Assembly (NCBI RefSeq): GCF_008831285.2
Contig: NC_045141.1
Location: forward strand, 22,224,742-22,288,741
DNA length: 64,000 nt
Source of the DNA: Nymphaea colorata
Taxonomy: Eukaryota > Streptophyta > Magnoliopsida > Nymphaeales > Nymphaeaceae
Direction of reading: 5' to 3'
Positions 48,291 to 62,300 of this stretch are shown piece by piece (position 1 is the stretch's first letter; the number at the start of each line of letters is the position of its first letter). A program made the translations under genes and the position numbers. The notes under the pieces are model-generated. The model did not search any database, had not been told where the DNA came from, and worked only from the letters and a program-made list of their open reading frames with translations.

Positions 48291-48959
48291 CAAAATTCAA
48301 ATAACCTTCAGTAGATTGAAGCAATCCGTATGCACGGCAGCCGCATTTGCCCTTATATGTATATATATATGGCCGAACAGGTGGTTGGCCGATGTCCCTA
48401 CTCTTTCACTGCATTTGCCCTTATATGTATATATAAACTACATGCATTTATAAAGAACGTGCACATGATGCGTCAAAACTTAGACCGATGGATCATTAAT
48501 TGGTTGGAATAGATAGATTATCTCAGCAGACAAAACTGAACTAACATCCATTACTATACTGTGATGCCTGCTTAACAGCGGAGACTGAGATGATACAGAG
48601 TTATCAAGTGCTTACTTTAAAAAACACCAAGGTACCGGCTATTTCATATCCTGTATAAGCTGTCACCACTGAACCCAAAAGCTAAGGTTAGACACGATTA
48701 CGCCTCCAAAAGATGAGATAATGCACTCTGTTCCTATACTTAAGCACTCCAAAAGATTATAAACAGGAATTTCTGCGGACCAGGTCTACGTAGACCTAAA
48801 CATTGTACAACGGGATCCACTGTCAACTAAAAATCCGAGCCTTTAAGTTAGTCCACTAAGTTCGCCTTTGAGGTTCACAGTCAGTGCACTAAGTTTTTGG
48901 CATAAGTCCATCGCATCTCTTTATCACACGGAAAAGGGGCAACAAGAAGCAGAGGTTGG

Positions 48960-49095
48960 GTAGCCGGTGGGCTTGAATGTTTTTGTGCGATTTGGCACGG
49001 TAGATCAACCAATCTTTGCTTTCAATATAAAAAGTTGTATGCAAATGTGTCAATGAGTTATAAGTTGCAACTGCATGCACCATTAAAAGTGTGAT
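48960..49095 (+). mobile_element. Partial copy of the 14,704 MITE family
   Basis: This shares 'ggtagatcaaccaatctttg', 'caatataaaaagttgtatg' and 'gcatgcaccattaaaagtgt' with 14,765-14,855. Both tips are lost. Confidence 0.75.
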
Positions 49096-49164
49096 GCAGC
49101 TCTAAAACGAGTGCATGCAACAAGCAAGTTTTCAGGAATGTTGAATGTGCTTTTGGTTCCATTC

Positions 49165-49555
49165 AGGGGCGAAACCAAGATTTTTTTTCAGGGGCAGGCC
49201 AAACGGTATGCAGGTCAGGCCAAGAGAAACAAGAGGCGACAGGTAGGGCCAAGAGGAGTGACGGGTCATGCCAAACTAAAAAAATTGAATTTTTCAATAT
49301 AAAACTTTTTTTTTGAGGAGGTTGGGCCAAGAGGAGTGACGGGTCATGCCAAACTAAAAAAATTGAATTTTTCAATATAAAATTTTTTTTTTAGGAGCGA
49401 TGGGTCATGCCAAACTAAAAAAATTGAATTTTTCAATATAAAAATTTTTTTGAGGAGCAACGGGTCAAGCCAAACTAAAAAAAATTGAATTTTTCAATAT
49501 AAATTTTTTATTCCTGCGCTCACCCGAGCCATGGCCCAGATGCACCCCCGCCCCT
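49165..49555 (+). mobile_element. 'ggggcgaaaccaag' element with internal ~60-bp tandem array
   Basis: Tips are 'caggggcgaaaccaagatt' and 'cgcccctcg'. Inside, four to five units of 'gggtcatgccaaactaaaaa' plus 'attgaatttttcaatata' repeat between 49,257 and 49,507. Related sequence on the opposite strand occurs at 50,560-50,720. Confidence 0.6.
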
Positions 49556-49642
49556 CGCTCCATCTGTTACTGGCTAGAGAGCTATGTCTATCTAGCCCAT
49601 AGGTGTTTATTCTCTCTCACAGCTTCCTATGTTGCTTCATTC

Positions 49643-49970
<328 letters not shown>

Positions 49971-50283
49971 ACACACACTACCCATTCTTATATTTTTGAA
50001 AAAGTTATTACTTAGGAGAGAATTTTTGGTAGTAAGGAATTAGTCTTTCATATATCAAAATTACTTATGCTGGTAGCCAGGATTTACTTTCATAAGCCAA
50101 AGTTAACTACGCATAAGGAAATTGTCTATGTCTTTTGCTAGGATTTACTATTTCGTATGTGAAAATTAACTATATAATATGTGTGAGAACCTGTACACAC
50201 TTAAAAGAAATAAAAAGAACCTGCTTACAAGCTAGCGAATGGACAAGAAACAAACATTACTCGTTAAGATGATATTTAATTAC

Positions 50284-50555
50284 CTCTACTCTTTTCTTGG
50301 AAGAGTTGGAAAGGCTTCTACATCCTCCAAGCTTCAGCATCTTTAAACATCTCAACTGCTCAACACCAGGAACATCCACAACCTTTTGGCAACCGGTCAG
50401 GTCCCGTAATTCTAATTGAAGCATGTTTTAGGTGAAGTAAGTGTTTTTTGGTGACCCTATTACTATTAATGGAGTTTTCCCGAATTCTTGCCACTTCGCG
50501 TGCTCCTTCAGCTCGTCACCCTCATTTAGGAATCGGTCGACCAAATCATGGCAGC
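50284..50555 (-). pseudogene. NLR resistance-gene leucine-rich-repeat fragment
   Basis: In a single minus-strand frame it reads LVDRFLNEGDELKEHAKWQ, then a TAA (50,428-50,430), then MLQLELRDLTGCQKVVDVPG and VEQLRCLKMLKLGGCRSL. The L-x-x-L-x-L spacing and the LxLGGCxSL pattern are typical of LRRs in plant NLR (TIR/CC-NBS-LRR) proteins. The fragment begins right next to a 'cggagcc'-family element, which suggests transposon-driven breakage. No NB-ARC domain is nearby. Confidence 0.7.
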
Positions 50556-50744
50556 CAAAGGAGGGGGGCCTGCTTGGGCCCTGATTCGGGTGAGCGCAGG
50601 AAAAAAAAATTATATTGAAAAATAAATTTATTTTAGTTTGACAATGCTCATTGCTCCTCTTGGCCTTACCCATCGCTCCTTTTGACCCGACCCGTAGATC
50701 GTTTGGCCCGCCCTCAAAAAAAATCCTCCTGCTCCCCATGTATA

Positions 50745-50843
50745 TGTATATATGTTCATTTCTTTTTCAAAAATCCAAAGACACTCTCAAAAGTATATGT
50801 ATATGTTCATTTCTTTTTCAAAAATCCAAAGACACTCTCAAAA
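50745..50843. repeat. ~49-bp tandem duplication
   Basis: Two adjacent units contain 'ttcatttctttttcaaaaat' followed by 'ccaaagacactctcaaaagt'; nearly identical. Confidence 0.9.
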
Positions 50844-50944
50844 GTAAAACGGGGGCTAGCGTTAGATGCCCGGTACCCTTTATATTTCAATTGCTATGCA
50901 CGTCAATTCAGTGGCTTCTGATTTACCTTTGAGACATGTCCATG

Positions 50945-51358
50945 ATTTTGGCAGTGGATTTGAATCCGATTTCCGATTTGAATCGGATATCCGATTGATC
51001 CGATTCGAAATAAAAATTTAATATCCAATTAAGAAATCGGATCGGATTCGGATTTAATAAATGACATCCGATCGGATTCGGATTCGGATATACATGAATA
51101 TCGGATCGGATTCTGATACAAATTCGGATCGGATTCAGTTTTAGACAAATATCCTCTATCTAATACTTGAAAAATGGCAAAATCCGGTTCAAAATTCGGA
51201 TTCGGATATAAATATAAAAATCGGATTCAGATCGGATTTTGGATTCGGATATGGCTTTGCTTTATCCGAATTCGAATCCGAATCCGAATATATGAATATC
51301 TGAAACAAACGGATATAGTTGAAGATGTATCTGATCCGAATCCGATCCGTTGACATCC
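50945..51358 (-). mobile_element. 'tagggatgtcaa' family element, minus orientation
   Basis: It ends on + with 'ccgatccgttgacatcccta' and consists of 'cggattcggat' variants. It matches 2,953-3,290 in inverse orientation, including the non-repetitive core 'caaatatcctctatctaat'. Confidence 0.7.
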
Positions 51359-51791
51359 CTACTCACAGACCCTTTTTAATAGTTCAGGCGAACTTGAGTT
51401 CGATGGGGGTCGCAGAGTGTATATATTGTTTGATAATTCCCTTGTTATCATTTTAACTATTTATCTTGAAAAAAAAATCAATAACCAAAAAAGCGGAAGG
51501 AAAGGGAGGGCCAGCCGGGGCTATGGCCTCACCTCTCATTTTGGATTATATTTTTGAAAATTTTAAATTTGACCCATTTAAAAATTCTGAAAAATATTGT
51601 TAGGCTCCCGTATAACTTTTAAAAATATTATTCACTTCTTCCCTTCTCTCAACAAAAGAAAAAATTTCTGACTCTCAACAAAAGAAAAAATATCACGGTG
51701 GTTTTAGTGATGAATTTGAGTTTTTTTTTCCTTTTTAACAATGAACTTTTAAAGTTTAGTGACATAGCAACTATAAGTATTTAGCGACATT

Positions 51792-51793
<2 letters not shown>

Positions 51794-51853
<60 letters not shown>
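51794..51853. repeat. (TA)n microsatellite, ~60 bp
   Basis: Pure TA run. Next to it (51,540-51,620) is sequence resembling the 'gggcggagctag' family interior. Confidence 0.95.
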
Positions 51854-51856
<3 letters not shown>

Positions 51857-52789
51857 AATTTTTCTCTTTTATAGACAAACATCTAGTTGCATTAGGAATT
51901 GGTTGCAGCCAAATTCTAGCACTGGATCTGGATTGGAACTCCAACATAAAATTTGATGCCACGTCCAAGTAGGAGGCAGTTTTGGCTATTGGGTTCATCT
52001 GAACTAATATTTAAAGCTTAATCATATACAAGCCTCAATCAGAACCACTTATATACTTCCACTTCATGATAAGAAATGTCCCTTACTGCAGGTCGCGAAA
52101 AGATTAAAAAAGAAAAATGCTGATCACAGCTCGTGTTCAGCCACGCGGGGGGCCGGGGGCCTCAGGATTGACAGTATGATGTATAGATTTAATAATCTTG
52201 TATCAGGATTCTTGCTACCTCCCTCATGAACGAACGTGGGATGTTTTATGCTGGCGAACATAATGTTTTCGTCCATGTGTACTTCACTATTTGTTTGCTT
52301 TGTTTGTATTTTATGTGTTTGCACTTCTTCTTTCTGTTTCGAAAAGTTTGTGTGAAAACAAACTCAAAAGAAACGAAACGAGGCCAAAAGGAATCATGCC
52401 TACTCTTAGCAACAAGTAAGATGAAACAAGGAAGCAAAAGAACAAAAGAAAAGGCACACAAGAAGGAAACAGTATCAACATCATTTGATTGAGATGGGTA
52501 CCTTGTAAAGTTGTACCGTGACATGATTTTGTTCCAACTAGCAATTCTTTGTTGATTTTGATGTTTCGGAAGGAGAAGGTCAGATCAAGAAAAATGTCGA
52601 TGAATAATGGCACTTGTCAGGTAGAGGTATGATCTGCAAGTAGAAACACGCATCGTGCATTTTCTGCCAACAAGAGATTGGCTCAAGTAGCTAGCACATT
52701 GAAATTAGTTGGTGGGAACAGCAAATAGAACAGCTATCCAAGAACAAACAGCGGTTACAGAACAGCTATCCAAGGATCGTGAAGGGTTG

Positions 52790-53120
52790 CTTCAACCTGG
52801 ATGATAGAGATGCACCAACAAAGATGGGTCAAGCCAATCCTCAAGGCCACACAACTGAATGAGGATGGCGTGGAAGTCATACAAGTTGGATCGGCAAATC
52901 CAATGAGGATGAGGGTGAACAGCATCATTCCTAGCTAGCCATAGATGCCGCCAAAATATGGTTCCCCAGGCCCACCAAAGCATCGTATCCCTTTCCAAAT
53001 GTCTCACTTCGTCAGGGCCAAGAATCAGATCTCTGACTGTAGAGCCCACTCCGGCATGCGGCCTTGGGGAAGCCCATGTACTGTAAGGGTTCAAGGAGCG
53101 TGTATCAGTTGGAATAATCA
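52790..53120 (-). pseudogene. LINE C-terminal fragment
   Basis: The minus-strand frame encodes 'WWAWGTIFWRHLWLARNDAV' and flanking residues, the segment that follows the zinc-binding domain in plant L1-type reverse transcriptases. It is isolated from any RT core and therefore a remnant. Confidence 0.65.
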
Positions 53121-53129
53121 TATAATGAT

Positions 53130-56100
53130 ACGTTTAACTCCAGTTTGTATATTTAAAAAAGAGAAGAAAGGATGAAAAACTTAGCTGGTGGAAGAATTGT
53201 TAAAGGGTAAATATCCTGACATTCTGAACCTATCAATTTTCCAGAAATATGTGACCGTCTATAATAGATAACAAATAAAGAAAGATATGACGATATGAAT
53301 AATACAAAAAAGTAATTCGTGTTTCTTTAAAGTTAAAACCACAATAAACGTTTTTCAGATGAATGAACTTGAAATTAAGAGATTCTGAGGGAGAGAAAAA
53401 AGATCGACACCTGCAACCATGAAGAAACCGTGCACGGTAGAATACTCGTTGGAGTTATAAGGTGAAGATGACTTTTCTTCATCATGCAGCTATATTATGC
53501 AAGGGCATCCATTTCACCATGGCAAGAACATAGAAATGGACAACAATAATGATAAATAAGAATAATAATAATAACAAACTACGACTATATTACTATTGCT
53601 AATTACTCGGAATCTTGCAAAGAAAAACTGTGTCTACGCGGCTGAAGGATTAGACTTGAGACCTTCACCTTCAAAAGTGAATGTGGTCAACGACTTAATA
53701 AGCAGGGCACATGTGCTTCCTACGAGCCTCTCTAGATCTACCTCTTGCTACAGTAGGCTTTGTCAGAGGCATTTCCTGGAGAAGTTATTTGCTTATTCTC
53801 TCCATAGGTTAAAACCAACTGTATGCAAGAAAGCAGCATATCTTTTCCTTGTTTTCCCATTTAGTAAAATGACTAGCACAAAAAAGTAGAAAACGTCATC
53901 ATGTTGAGCAAAAACACACTGGAAGTTCATAAAACAGGATTTTGATAACTATCCCAGAGGTCAGTAGTTTAAGCATCCTTTTTAAGTCAACCACCGCTGT
54001 TTGTTGCTTTTCTCTTCTCCGTGGACTGTTCCAACTCCAAAATCTTGAGGTATGAAGATGTCCCCACAGACAAATGACAACCTGAGGCTGATATCCATTA
54101 TATCAAACCCTTAAATATATTATGTCCTCTCTCCTTCAAGCACACAACTATGATTACTTTCAGGGATAGAACAAATAATACAACAATATCACACGCACAT
54201 TCAACACCACGAGTTTTCTCTTTTCACATACTACTTCATGTCCAAGTTCCTCTTCCAAGCACCTTGTAGGAAAACAACCAAAACTGTAGTACCACCATCA
54301 TCCACAAGAATGTTCCATTTGCCAACCTTCTCATTCTTAATTAAATTAGTAAGTGTGGAGAAAATGATCGTAATTATAATAAAAATGGGAAATAGAACGG
54401 TTGATTAAATGTGGTTCAATTTCAAGATTAAATGAATCCAAGCAAGCAGAGGACTTTTCATTAACTTAATCAATAAAATGAAGAAAAGTTGTGTGGCTAC
54501 ATTAAGAACAGGAAACAGAAAACCAAAATTTTTATTCAGAAAATTTAACAAGTTGGAGGCTATATGATCCATGGAATGGGATGATTGTTATCATCCGTTT
54601 AAGGGGCATTTGGCTAATGGAATAGTAACATGTTGATCCATGAACCTGCCCTAAAAATTGGCTGCACTGAATTTGGCAAGCATTTGGACTGTGTGGGTGC
54701 ATGAAGCCTCTCTTTTTTTCACTATTTCCACTTTAGGCTTGCGATAAGCTATCCAGAAACTTATGTTAACCTGGACTCAACTAGGAAGGTACAGCACCTG
54801 CGTCAACACGGCCAGACAGAGGTGAAATCATGTGAAACCACTCCTTTTTTCACTGTTTCCACTCTAGGCTTGTGATAAACTATCCATAAACCTATGTTAA
54901 CATTGACGCAACTAGGAAGGTACAACACTGGCATCAACACAGCCAGACAGAGGTGAAATCATGAGTATAGGTCTGGGACTTGCACAAACATGGATAATCC
55001 TGTTTCCTGTGCAGTTTGTGAACCTATGGCTATCCTCACCTAAAACATTATCGATTCATTTTGGCCTTTTTTAGGTCTTAACTGAATCAATTTACAGCAA
55101 TTTTGGTTTGCTACTCTTTTATCATTTTATGGTTCATGAATGTATTGTTTATCATTTTGTTCACTTCAAGTTTAAAATCATATCATTAATTTAATCTGTG
55201 TTATACATATGCATATATAGATATATACAACCTTATGCCCACAACCAAGTTTTGTGAAAATGCTTTGCACCGATACACCCACCTATGTGACATAGCCAGG
55301 AAATGAGGATCAGTTGGCTGATGACTATGACAATAGAAAAGATTGCTACAATAAAAACAAACAAAAATTATGACGGATATGAAAAAAATTAAGCAAGATT
55401 CAGAAATAAAAGAAAAAGTTCATTTTAAAAACAAAATTGATTCTGTCATCTTACATTTGTATAACGAAAGACAAGACATAAGAAAACATATTCCTTCATT
55501 TACTAACTGGTAAATCACAATAACATCTCTGCAAAGCACAGTATGTCAATGTAGGTGATCTTCACATAGCCTAGGTTAAACATGAGAAACAACAACTGAG
55601 GCCTTCCCTCAGCAACCTGAAGTACACAGAGACTGCTTTGAGAAAAATCCCAAGCAACAAAGAGAATGGTTTCAATCGGTTAAAAATTAAAAAAGAAACA
55701 TTAAAACATTACAATAGTTCAATGAAGGATGTTTTCAATGTAACATGTAAATTGACCCACCATCGATGAGTCCCAGAATGACATTGCCTGAATATTTCAA
55801 GAAGTTGGAGCATCAGACACTACATCAGAAATTTTGAGAACTGTATAACATGTATGAACTAACGTGGCCTAAGATGGGAAGGTTCTGCTTCAAACTGAAA
55901 CAGGGAAATTCACATGGACCGACTCAGAGAACAGCACCAATAGTTCATCAATGAAACAGAAAGTATAATCTAGACATAGTTTCTTTCTCTTGCCGTTTGA
56001 CATTCTGTTCTAATAGTTTGTGAAAGCACACCCTTATCCAAAAAATGGAAACCATTTTCTTCATTATCTCAAAGAGCCTAAGGTCCAAAATCTGGAAATA

Positions 56101-57070
56101 TCTCAAAGTATTTAAACACACACACAGAGATGTAGATAGATGATTGCACAAACTTTGTTTGATCAATACAAAATGTCCACTTCAAATCTTGAAAGGTGTA
56201 GACAGATGATCTCTCACATCTTACAACCATAATTTCTCCATATAAGTTGTAATCACCCTGTCCATCAAACCAACTTACATCAAAGAATTTCAGAAGCATA
56301 TAGACAAATGTTGTGTAAGCCGCTGCTGTCGCCACAAATGCCAAAGATGAAAAACATGTTCAAGGCTTCAAGCATTAAACATTGAAATAAGTTACTTTTA
56401 GCTGCCTAACACTCTTTGCAAGATCCCAACATGTTACTTGCAGTACCAACTAAGTACCAAAATGAAATGAATTTTGGACTTGAAAACTACAATGCTGCAT
56501 GCGATGGTTGACAGGTTAGGACCATGGAACGCTTTTTCTTCCAGGTGAAGTCATGAAGAAGAAACTTCCAATGCCGTCAGCAAGCCCACTGGGCCACTAG
56601 AACACCAAGCCCAAAGATGGATGAAACAGGCAGTGAAGTTCTAAACATAAAATTTTATTATGAGCTATAACTGATGATAGCTCAGCAATCCCCGTCCATA
56701 CGGTAACATGAATAATGCAAAATCACAATACAGATTACTGTAAAGCGAGGCATGTTGTTGAAACAAGAAATAGTAGATCAATGACAAAGAACAAAACATT
56801 CAATTGAAGGCCAGTCTATAACTTGCAAGTTGCAACCATTAAAGCACGATCTCCGGTTGCCCTCATCACCACGCGCAAAAACATTCAATCTTTTGAAATA
56901 TGTCAATGCACTAGCTTTCTTAGTCCTTAGCACGGAAAATAGAAAAATAAAATACAGAAGAGCACATAATCCGCCGAAGAAAAGTTGGAAAAATGAGCAT
57001 CAACTAGTACAAATTCCTCAAAGTATATCCTAGAAACGGTCTTCCAACAAGCCACCTTATACGGTATGCC
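53130..57070. other. Spacer and possible minus-strand gene body
   Basis: Contains the 131-bp-period tandem at 54,711-54,964. If the exon at 57,100-57,183 is real, its later exons should lie here on the minus strand. An open stretch at 56,200-56,344 (AFVATAAAYTTFVYMLLKFF) is a candidate with a membrane-like segment, but I could not join it by clear splice sites. Confidence 0.3.
54711..54964. repeat. Tandem duplication, period ~131 bp
   Basis: Two units share 'actaggaaggtaca' and 'agccagacagaggtgaaatc' with about ten percent divergence. Confidence 0.85.
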
Positions 57071-57099
57071 GTCAATCTAGAAAGAAACTAAGCATATAC

Positions 57100-57183
57100 C
57101 TGAGAAAAATTCCAGCGTACGGATTGGGGCGACGATTCAGGCAGAATGATGATTCCCAACGGGTCGATGATGTCCAAACCCAT
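57100..57183 (-). CDS. Putative first coding exon of an unidentified gene
   Basis: 28 codons, MGLDIIDPLGIIILPESSPQ and then SVRWNFSQ, end exactly at a CAG/GTATATGC donor. Upstream on the minus strand there is a TATA-like ATAAATAG at about 57,292-57,299 and a C/T-rich leader, as in a real plant promoter. I do not recognise the protein and could not place exon 2. Confidence 0.4.
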
Positions 57184-57289
57184 GGTATGTGACTATCTGA
57201 GAAGCCAGGGAAAGTGGGACAGTCGATAATGAAGGTGCAAGAGAGGAAAGGGTAGGACGGAGGACGGTGGAGAGGAGAAGCCAATCGTT

Positions 57290-57300
57290 GGGCTATTTAT
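57290..57300 (-). promoter_or_regulatory. TATA-like box of the 57.1-kb exon
   Basis: The minus strand reads ATAAATAG about 110 bases before the proposed ATG. It is paired with a CT-rich leader. Confidence 0.4.
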
Positions 57301-57403
57301 CGGTCCAAAAAAGGGGGGAAGGGCCTTGGTTTTGGCGCCTCTCGTCCCTGCCGTCGGTTTTTGAGAAAGGAAGCTTCGACCCTTCACATGCTAATACTCT
57401 GCC

Positions 57404-57490
57404 GCGACGGATAACATCCGCCGCAATTGAGTCGCCCTCCCACTTCCAGCGACGGATAACTTCCGCCGCAATTGAGTCGCCCTCCCTCAA
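57404..57490. repeat. 45-bp-period tandem duplication upstream of the divergent promoter
   Basis: Two units carry 'gcgacggataac' and 'ccgccgcaattgagtcgcc'. A third partial 'cggttaacttccgc' follows at 57,490-57,503. Confidence 0.85.
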
Positions 57491-57504
57491 CGGTTAACTT
57501 CCGC

Positions 57505-58884
57505 TACTGAATGCCTAACATTACTTTCATAAATAGCAAAAACATTATCATGCTTCACTATTTTACATGTAATCAGTAGAAATAGAAAAATATATAAAAT
57601 TTTTTAGCAGGTCCATTCATTCAAGTGATGGCCGAAACCACTTCCTTCTTCTCAACGCTGTTTAAAGCAGCGAATTGGTGTGAAATTAGCATTTCATGTT
57701 CTTTCTATGTAGCTCAAAAGAATAACGCTTAGGGGATCACTCAGACATTCAACAACTAAAAGAAGGATTGGTTCTTTGGGATCCTTCCTCTCTTCAAAAG
57801 AAACAAACCAGATCGAAACCCGAAATACCCTTCTTGATAATGATATAATTAATTAGCTGATCTTCAACTTTTATATAGTGTTTGATAATGTAGAATTAAA
57901 AATATATTTTTGCAAATATATTTCTTAGAAAAATGAAATGAGAAAAATCTTTCCGACTTTTTTCTCGAATATGCTAACTGTTCGCTGATTGATTTATGGA
58001 TGTTGCAGAGATAAAAAAATTAGATGTATGAATGGGCCCTTGATCATTATTTAATGAAAAAAAAAGGGGGCAAAAGATACATAGATCACAAGAGGTGAAA
58101 AAAAATATTTTTCACCTAATTAAAAAAGGAATGACTCCTCATAAAAAGTATTTTTATTATTTTATATCAAAGATTTTTGTTGACAGCCAGTTTTTTAAGA
58201 ATTTATGCCAAAAGTTAAGAGAATATACTGTTAACTTTTAAAACTTGAGCAGTAATTTATTATTTACCTAAGTAATAAACAGCCTTTTTCATCTTTTCAA
58301 TAGTTTTTCTGAATAAGTATATGGGAAAGCTTGTTCCAGGCCAGCAAACAATACCAGAAGACAATAAGTTGACTTTATTTGTTATTATGCATATATTCAA
58401 ACATAATTGTCTTTTGTTACAAACAGTATTTTGAATAACATTTTTGAAAATAAAATCATGATTTTTTATCCATTAAATGCATTGTGAGTTATTGAGACTT
58501 ATGCTTTTGATTTTCCTTTTCATACTTCTAAAACTATCTCAATAATTCATGTTTGTCTAGTAGATCATATTAAAAAACTATTAAATCATATTAAAAAAAG
58601 GAATTGGAACGATATGTGTAGTTGGACTTTATCACATCGATACGATACTGCAATTCATAATTAACCTTAGCAGTCGCGAAATATGATTTTTATTCATGTG
58701 TTTTGCAAGATTTTTTTTTTCAATATCCGCCATTAAAGATAAAAAAAAAACCTGCTAAAAGTTTTACAAAACTGTTGTCCAACAAAAGCAGTTGCTAATG
58801 CAGCCATTACGATGGTTTTTCAACAGTATATTTTTTAAAGAAAAATTCGTCTTACGGCAGTTGCTAGATTTATTTTAGATTTGA

Positions 58885-58924
<40 letters not shown>

Positions 58925-59327
58925 GATAAAATGGAAATGCATAAGAAATTCTTATATACAAAAATTGGAAACAAATCCTTAGTTGATGAGGAAAGAGAGA
59001 AAGGGAGATTGAAAGAAATCTTTTCCTTTGTGAAATTTGAAGTGATGCGCTACCTCAATATATCAAATTGGACTTTTCCACTTTATTTCGGCATGACCTG
59101 TCGAATTTCAGAAATTCTTCTGAAGGAGTCGTTGCGTCGATGTGTCAACCCAGATTCCAACCATCTTCATTTACATAGCAAACACGCACACTGAAGGGAA
59201 CCACGCACCCCACGCCACACACAATTTCCCGCTCTCTCTCTTATAGCCACGAGTTAACGACTGTCCTTCTCAGACCCATTTCATTTGTGTGTGAGACAGT
59301 GAGAGAGGGAGAGAGAGAGAGAGAGAG
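57505..59327. other. AT-rich spacer and promoter of the At1g32220-like gene
   Basis: No gene is visible. A (TA)n run lies at 58,890-58,921 and a (GA)n run at 59,300-59,328 in the likely 5' leader. A TATA box was not chosen with confidence. Confidence 0.4.
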
Positions 59328-62300
59328 ATGTCGAGTGTTTCCCCTTCGACGGCTTCCCCCTCCATTTCGTCCTCCCCTCTCTTCTCCCCCCGCTCTCTTT
59401 CCAGAGCACTCCCCACCTGCCTCCAGCTTGGCCGGCGAGGGCGCCTCCCTTCTCTTCTTCTTCCCGTTTCTGCTGGCACTAATTGGTGAGTGCTTCCTGT
59501 CTCTTATTTCTCATAGTTCTCATCACCCATCAAATCGAGTAGTCCAAAATCTTAAGATTACTCGACGTTGTCTGAATTTTCTTTCTTGATGAGATCTGGA
59601 GACTGGGCAACCCGATATTATCAAATTGATTCAGTGTTTAATCTTCTCAAGCCCTTTATCTTTTTCCTTCTCTCTGTTTTGGGTGTTTCCAGTTAAGTTC
59701 AATTACTTACCCAGTCGTTTCAGAATGTTATCCTTGCAATCTAGGCTCGTTAAAGTTCATGTTTCCCTGCATGCCTTTTTGTTGTTTTTTTCTGAACTGA
59801 ACATGCTGGCTTAGTTTGCATGGAGGCGTTTGGTGCTCATTTTGCTTGTTTCTGCTGGATGTGTTGTGACCCTCTATGAATCACTGCTGCTGGGAAGTCA
59901 TGCCCAGAAAATAGAACCTCAGTGGTGAGCGGAGAGCTTGTCGAAAGTACTATTTTTTAGGACTTTCTGGGTTTTGAGTTAGGCTTCAAAGGAGGCTGTC
60001 GATGTCTTCGCACGCTATGTAAATATGAAAAAAGGAGAGAAATGCAATGCCATAGTTTTGCGCATTTGGACCCTGTTATGTATTGTATGACAAACAGGTC
60101 TACTGCTCTAAATGTCTCTGTTGTTGGACATGATCAAGATGGTCAAGGGAACACCGTTTAGCGATGGTTCAGATGACTCTTACAGGATAATGATAGTCGG
60201 TTTAAGAACACAAGTTTTCCTATTTGAGATGCATGGCATTAAGTTTGATATATGTATTGAGCCTTGAGATGCTCTGAATAGCTAAAATAAAGGCCTGAGG
60301 TGAAGACTGGGGAATGAAGGATTTAAGGAAATGAAGGAAAAACGAATGGCACTGGAGACTAGGATTAGAGAAGCGAGACCCCAAGTGATATTGCGGTATC
60401 TGGGGTATTTTTAATCAAAGTGCATATTGTAGGGTTGGCAAGTTCTTCCAATCTTAGCAGGATGATGATTGATGACGATCACTATTAGCTGCTGATTTGT
60501 TATAATAATTTTTACTACTAGAATGCAGAAATTGGATGCCTTCCTAATTTTTGTTTGATTTCTTTTCTGCTCATCATGTTCTGTCTTTTTCGTGGTATTC
60601 TAAGGAATTCTAAGGATGCATGTGTCGATATTTACTGACAGTTAGCATGACAATATGTGAAAGTGAAACAACTTTAGCGCATGTAATCTGGCCATTAATG
60701 AAAAAGTGTTGCAGATGCAAAAGCATGAACGTCAGGAAAATTTATTACACATCTAGGTTTGGCTTCCTTTTCTATAAATTATCTGTTGTCATTTTTCTTA
60801 TGTTCATCATCATATTCATGATTGTAGATGATGCTGTAATTTGTGCTGTTATATCATTAATGCTGCCTCAACTATGACAACATGTGTCCGATCTGTTAGG
60901 CTGATCTAGTTGCACCATTGTCGTTGTTGCAACAGTATCTATATTGAGGATGACAATGGTTCACCTGTTAAATCTTTGGTGGAAATTTGTTACCCAAAGA
61001 TGTTAAGGCTTGCTAATGTTCATACCTGAAGTTCCTTTTGCACTAATACAGTGACAAAGAGGTGATTAAATCTGTCAGTGTATCTTATATGGCTGATTTC
61101 AAAAGCTTATGGGTTCTGCAGGTCTAGGACCAAATGCAGTTATGCTGCAGAAAGTGTTAGTGAAAACTTTTCATCTGCCCCAATAGATGTTGTGGCTGAT
61201 GTCAAGACTGAAAAGGTTCCAGTCTCACTTAAAGCTCTTGCCTAAGTTTATCTGCATGAGTTTGATGCATGACTTGTTCTGTTTATTCTCTTTCTGATCA
61301 CTGGATGATGGCCATTAGTGGAACTAACAAATGACAGATTGTCGTCTTGGGAGGGAATGGTTTTGTTGGATCTGCAATATGCAAAGCTGCCATCTCCAAG
61401 GGCATAGAAGTCATCAGCCTAAGCAGGTAACATGAATAAATTGCTAGGTGCTCTAATCACATTATAACATTTGGTTGGGTTTTAGAGCTTATTTCTTTCA
61501 ATCTGGGAATGCCGTTGAAATTTTTGTGCTGCCTTTAAGGTCTGGAAGACCTCGATATCTGGATTCCTGGATAGATCAAGTCAAGTGGGTTGAAGGTATG
61601 AAGATGCACTTTGTTTTTTTCTTGATGTCATTTAATTTAGTTTGAGATCACTCACATTGCAGGAGTTGCAATATTTTCACACATTCGCTACTAGCAAATA
61701 GCAAGTCAATTTTTACTGGAACATTTTAAGTGATAGAACTCTTTTGCTTATGCCAATGTTTTCAGTGGACAATTTGTTGTTAGTCTCAATGCTTCTGCTG
61801 CATTTGATGGGAGCAGCCTTTCATAATGATGTTTGTATAATTTCTGACCATATGTGGAGGCATATAGCCGAGTGTTGCCAATTCATCATTCTGTATTATC
61901 CTTGGTTACATTTCATACATAGGTATATGTACATAGGGATAATATTTTGTGGAGGATGTGCTTTCAGATCATTTTCCATGAATCACTTTGCTGATGAACA
62001 TCAAGAAAGCATGCATTATGCAATAAAATCTTTGTTGCCATATGTTTTCAACATGCGGAATACCATTTAATCTGATTAGTAAAGGGGTGCTCTTATTCCA
62101 ATAAGGAAGTATTATCCCATTCTCTCTATCGTTGCATTGTTTCCTGTAATTTTTCAAGGCAGTAAATTATCTACTCATGGTACACCTCTGTACATGTAAA
62201 CTACCAGACCCTGAATTTTTTGAGATCTTCTTTGCCTAAATGAAGAAGAATAAGTTCCCAACTTCATACAATGCAACTAATAAAGTGGTACTTAGTATCT

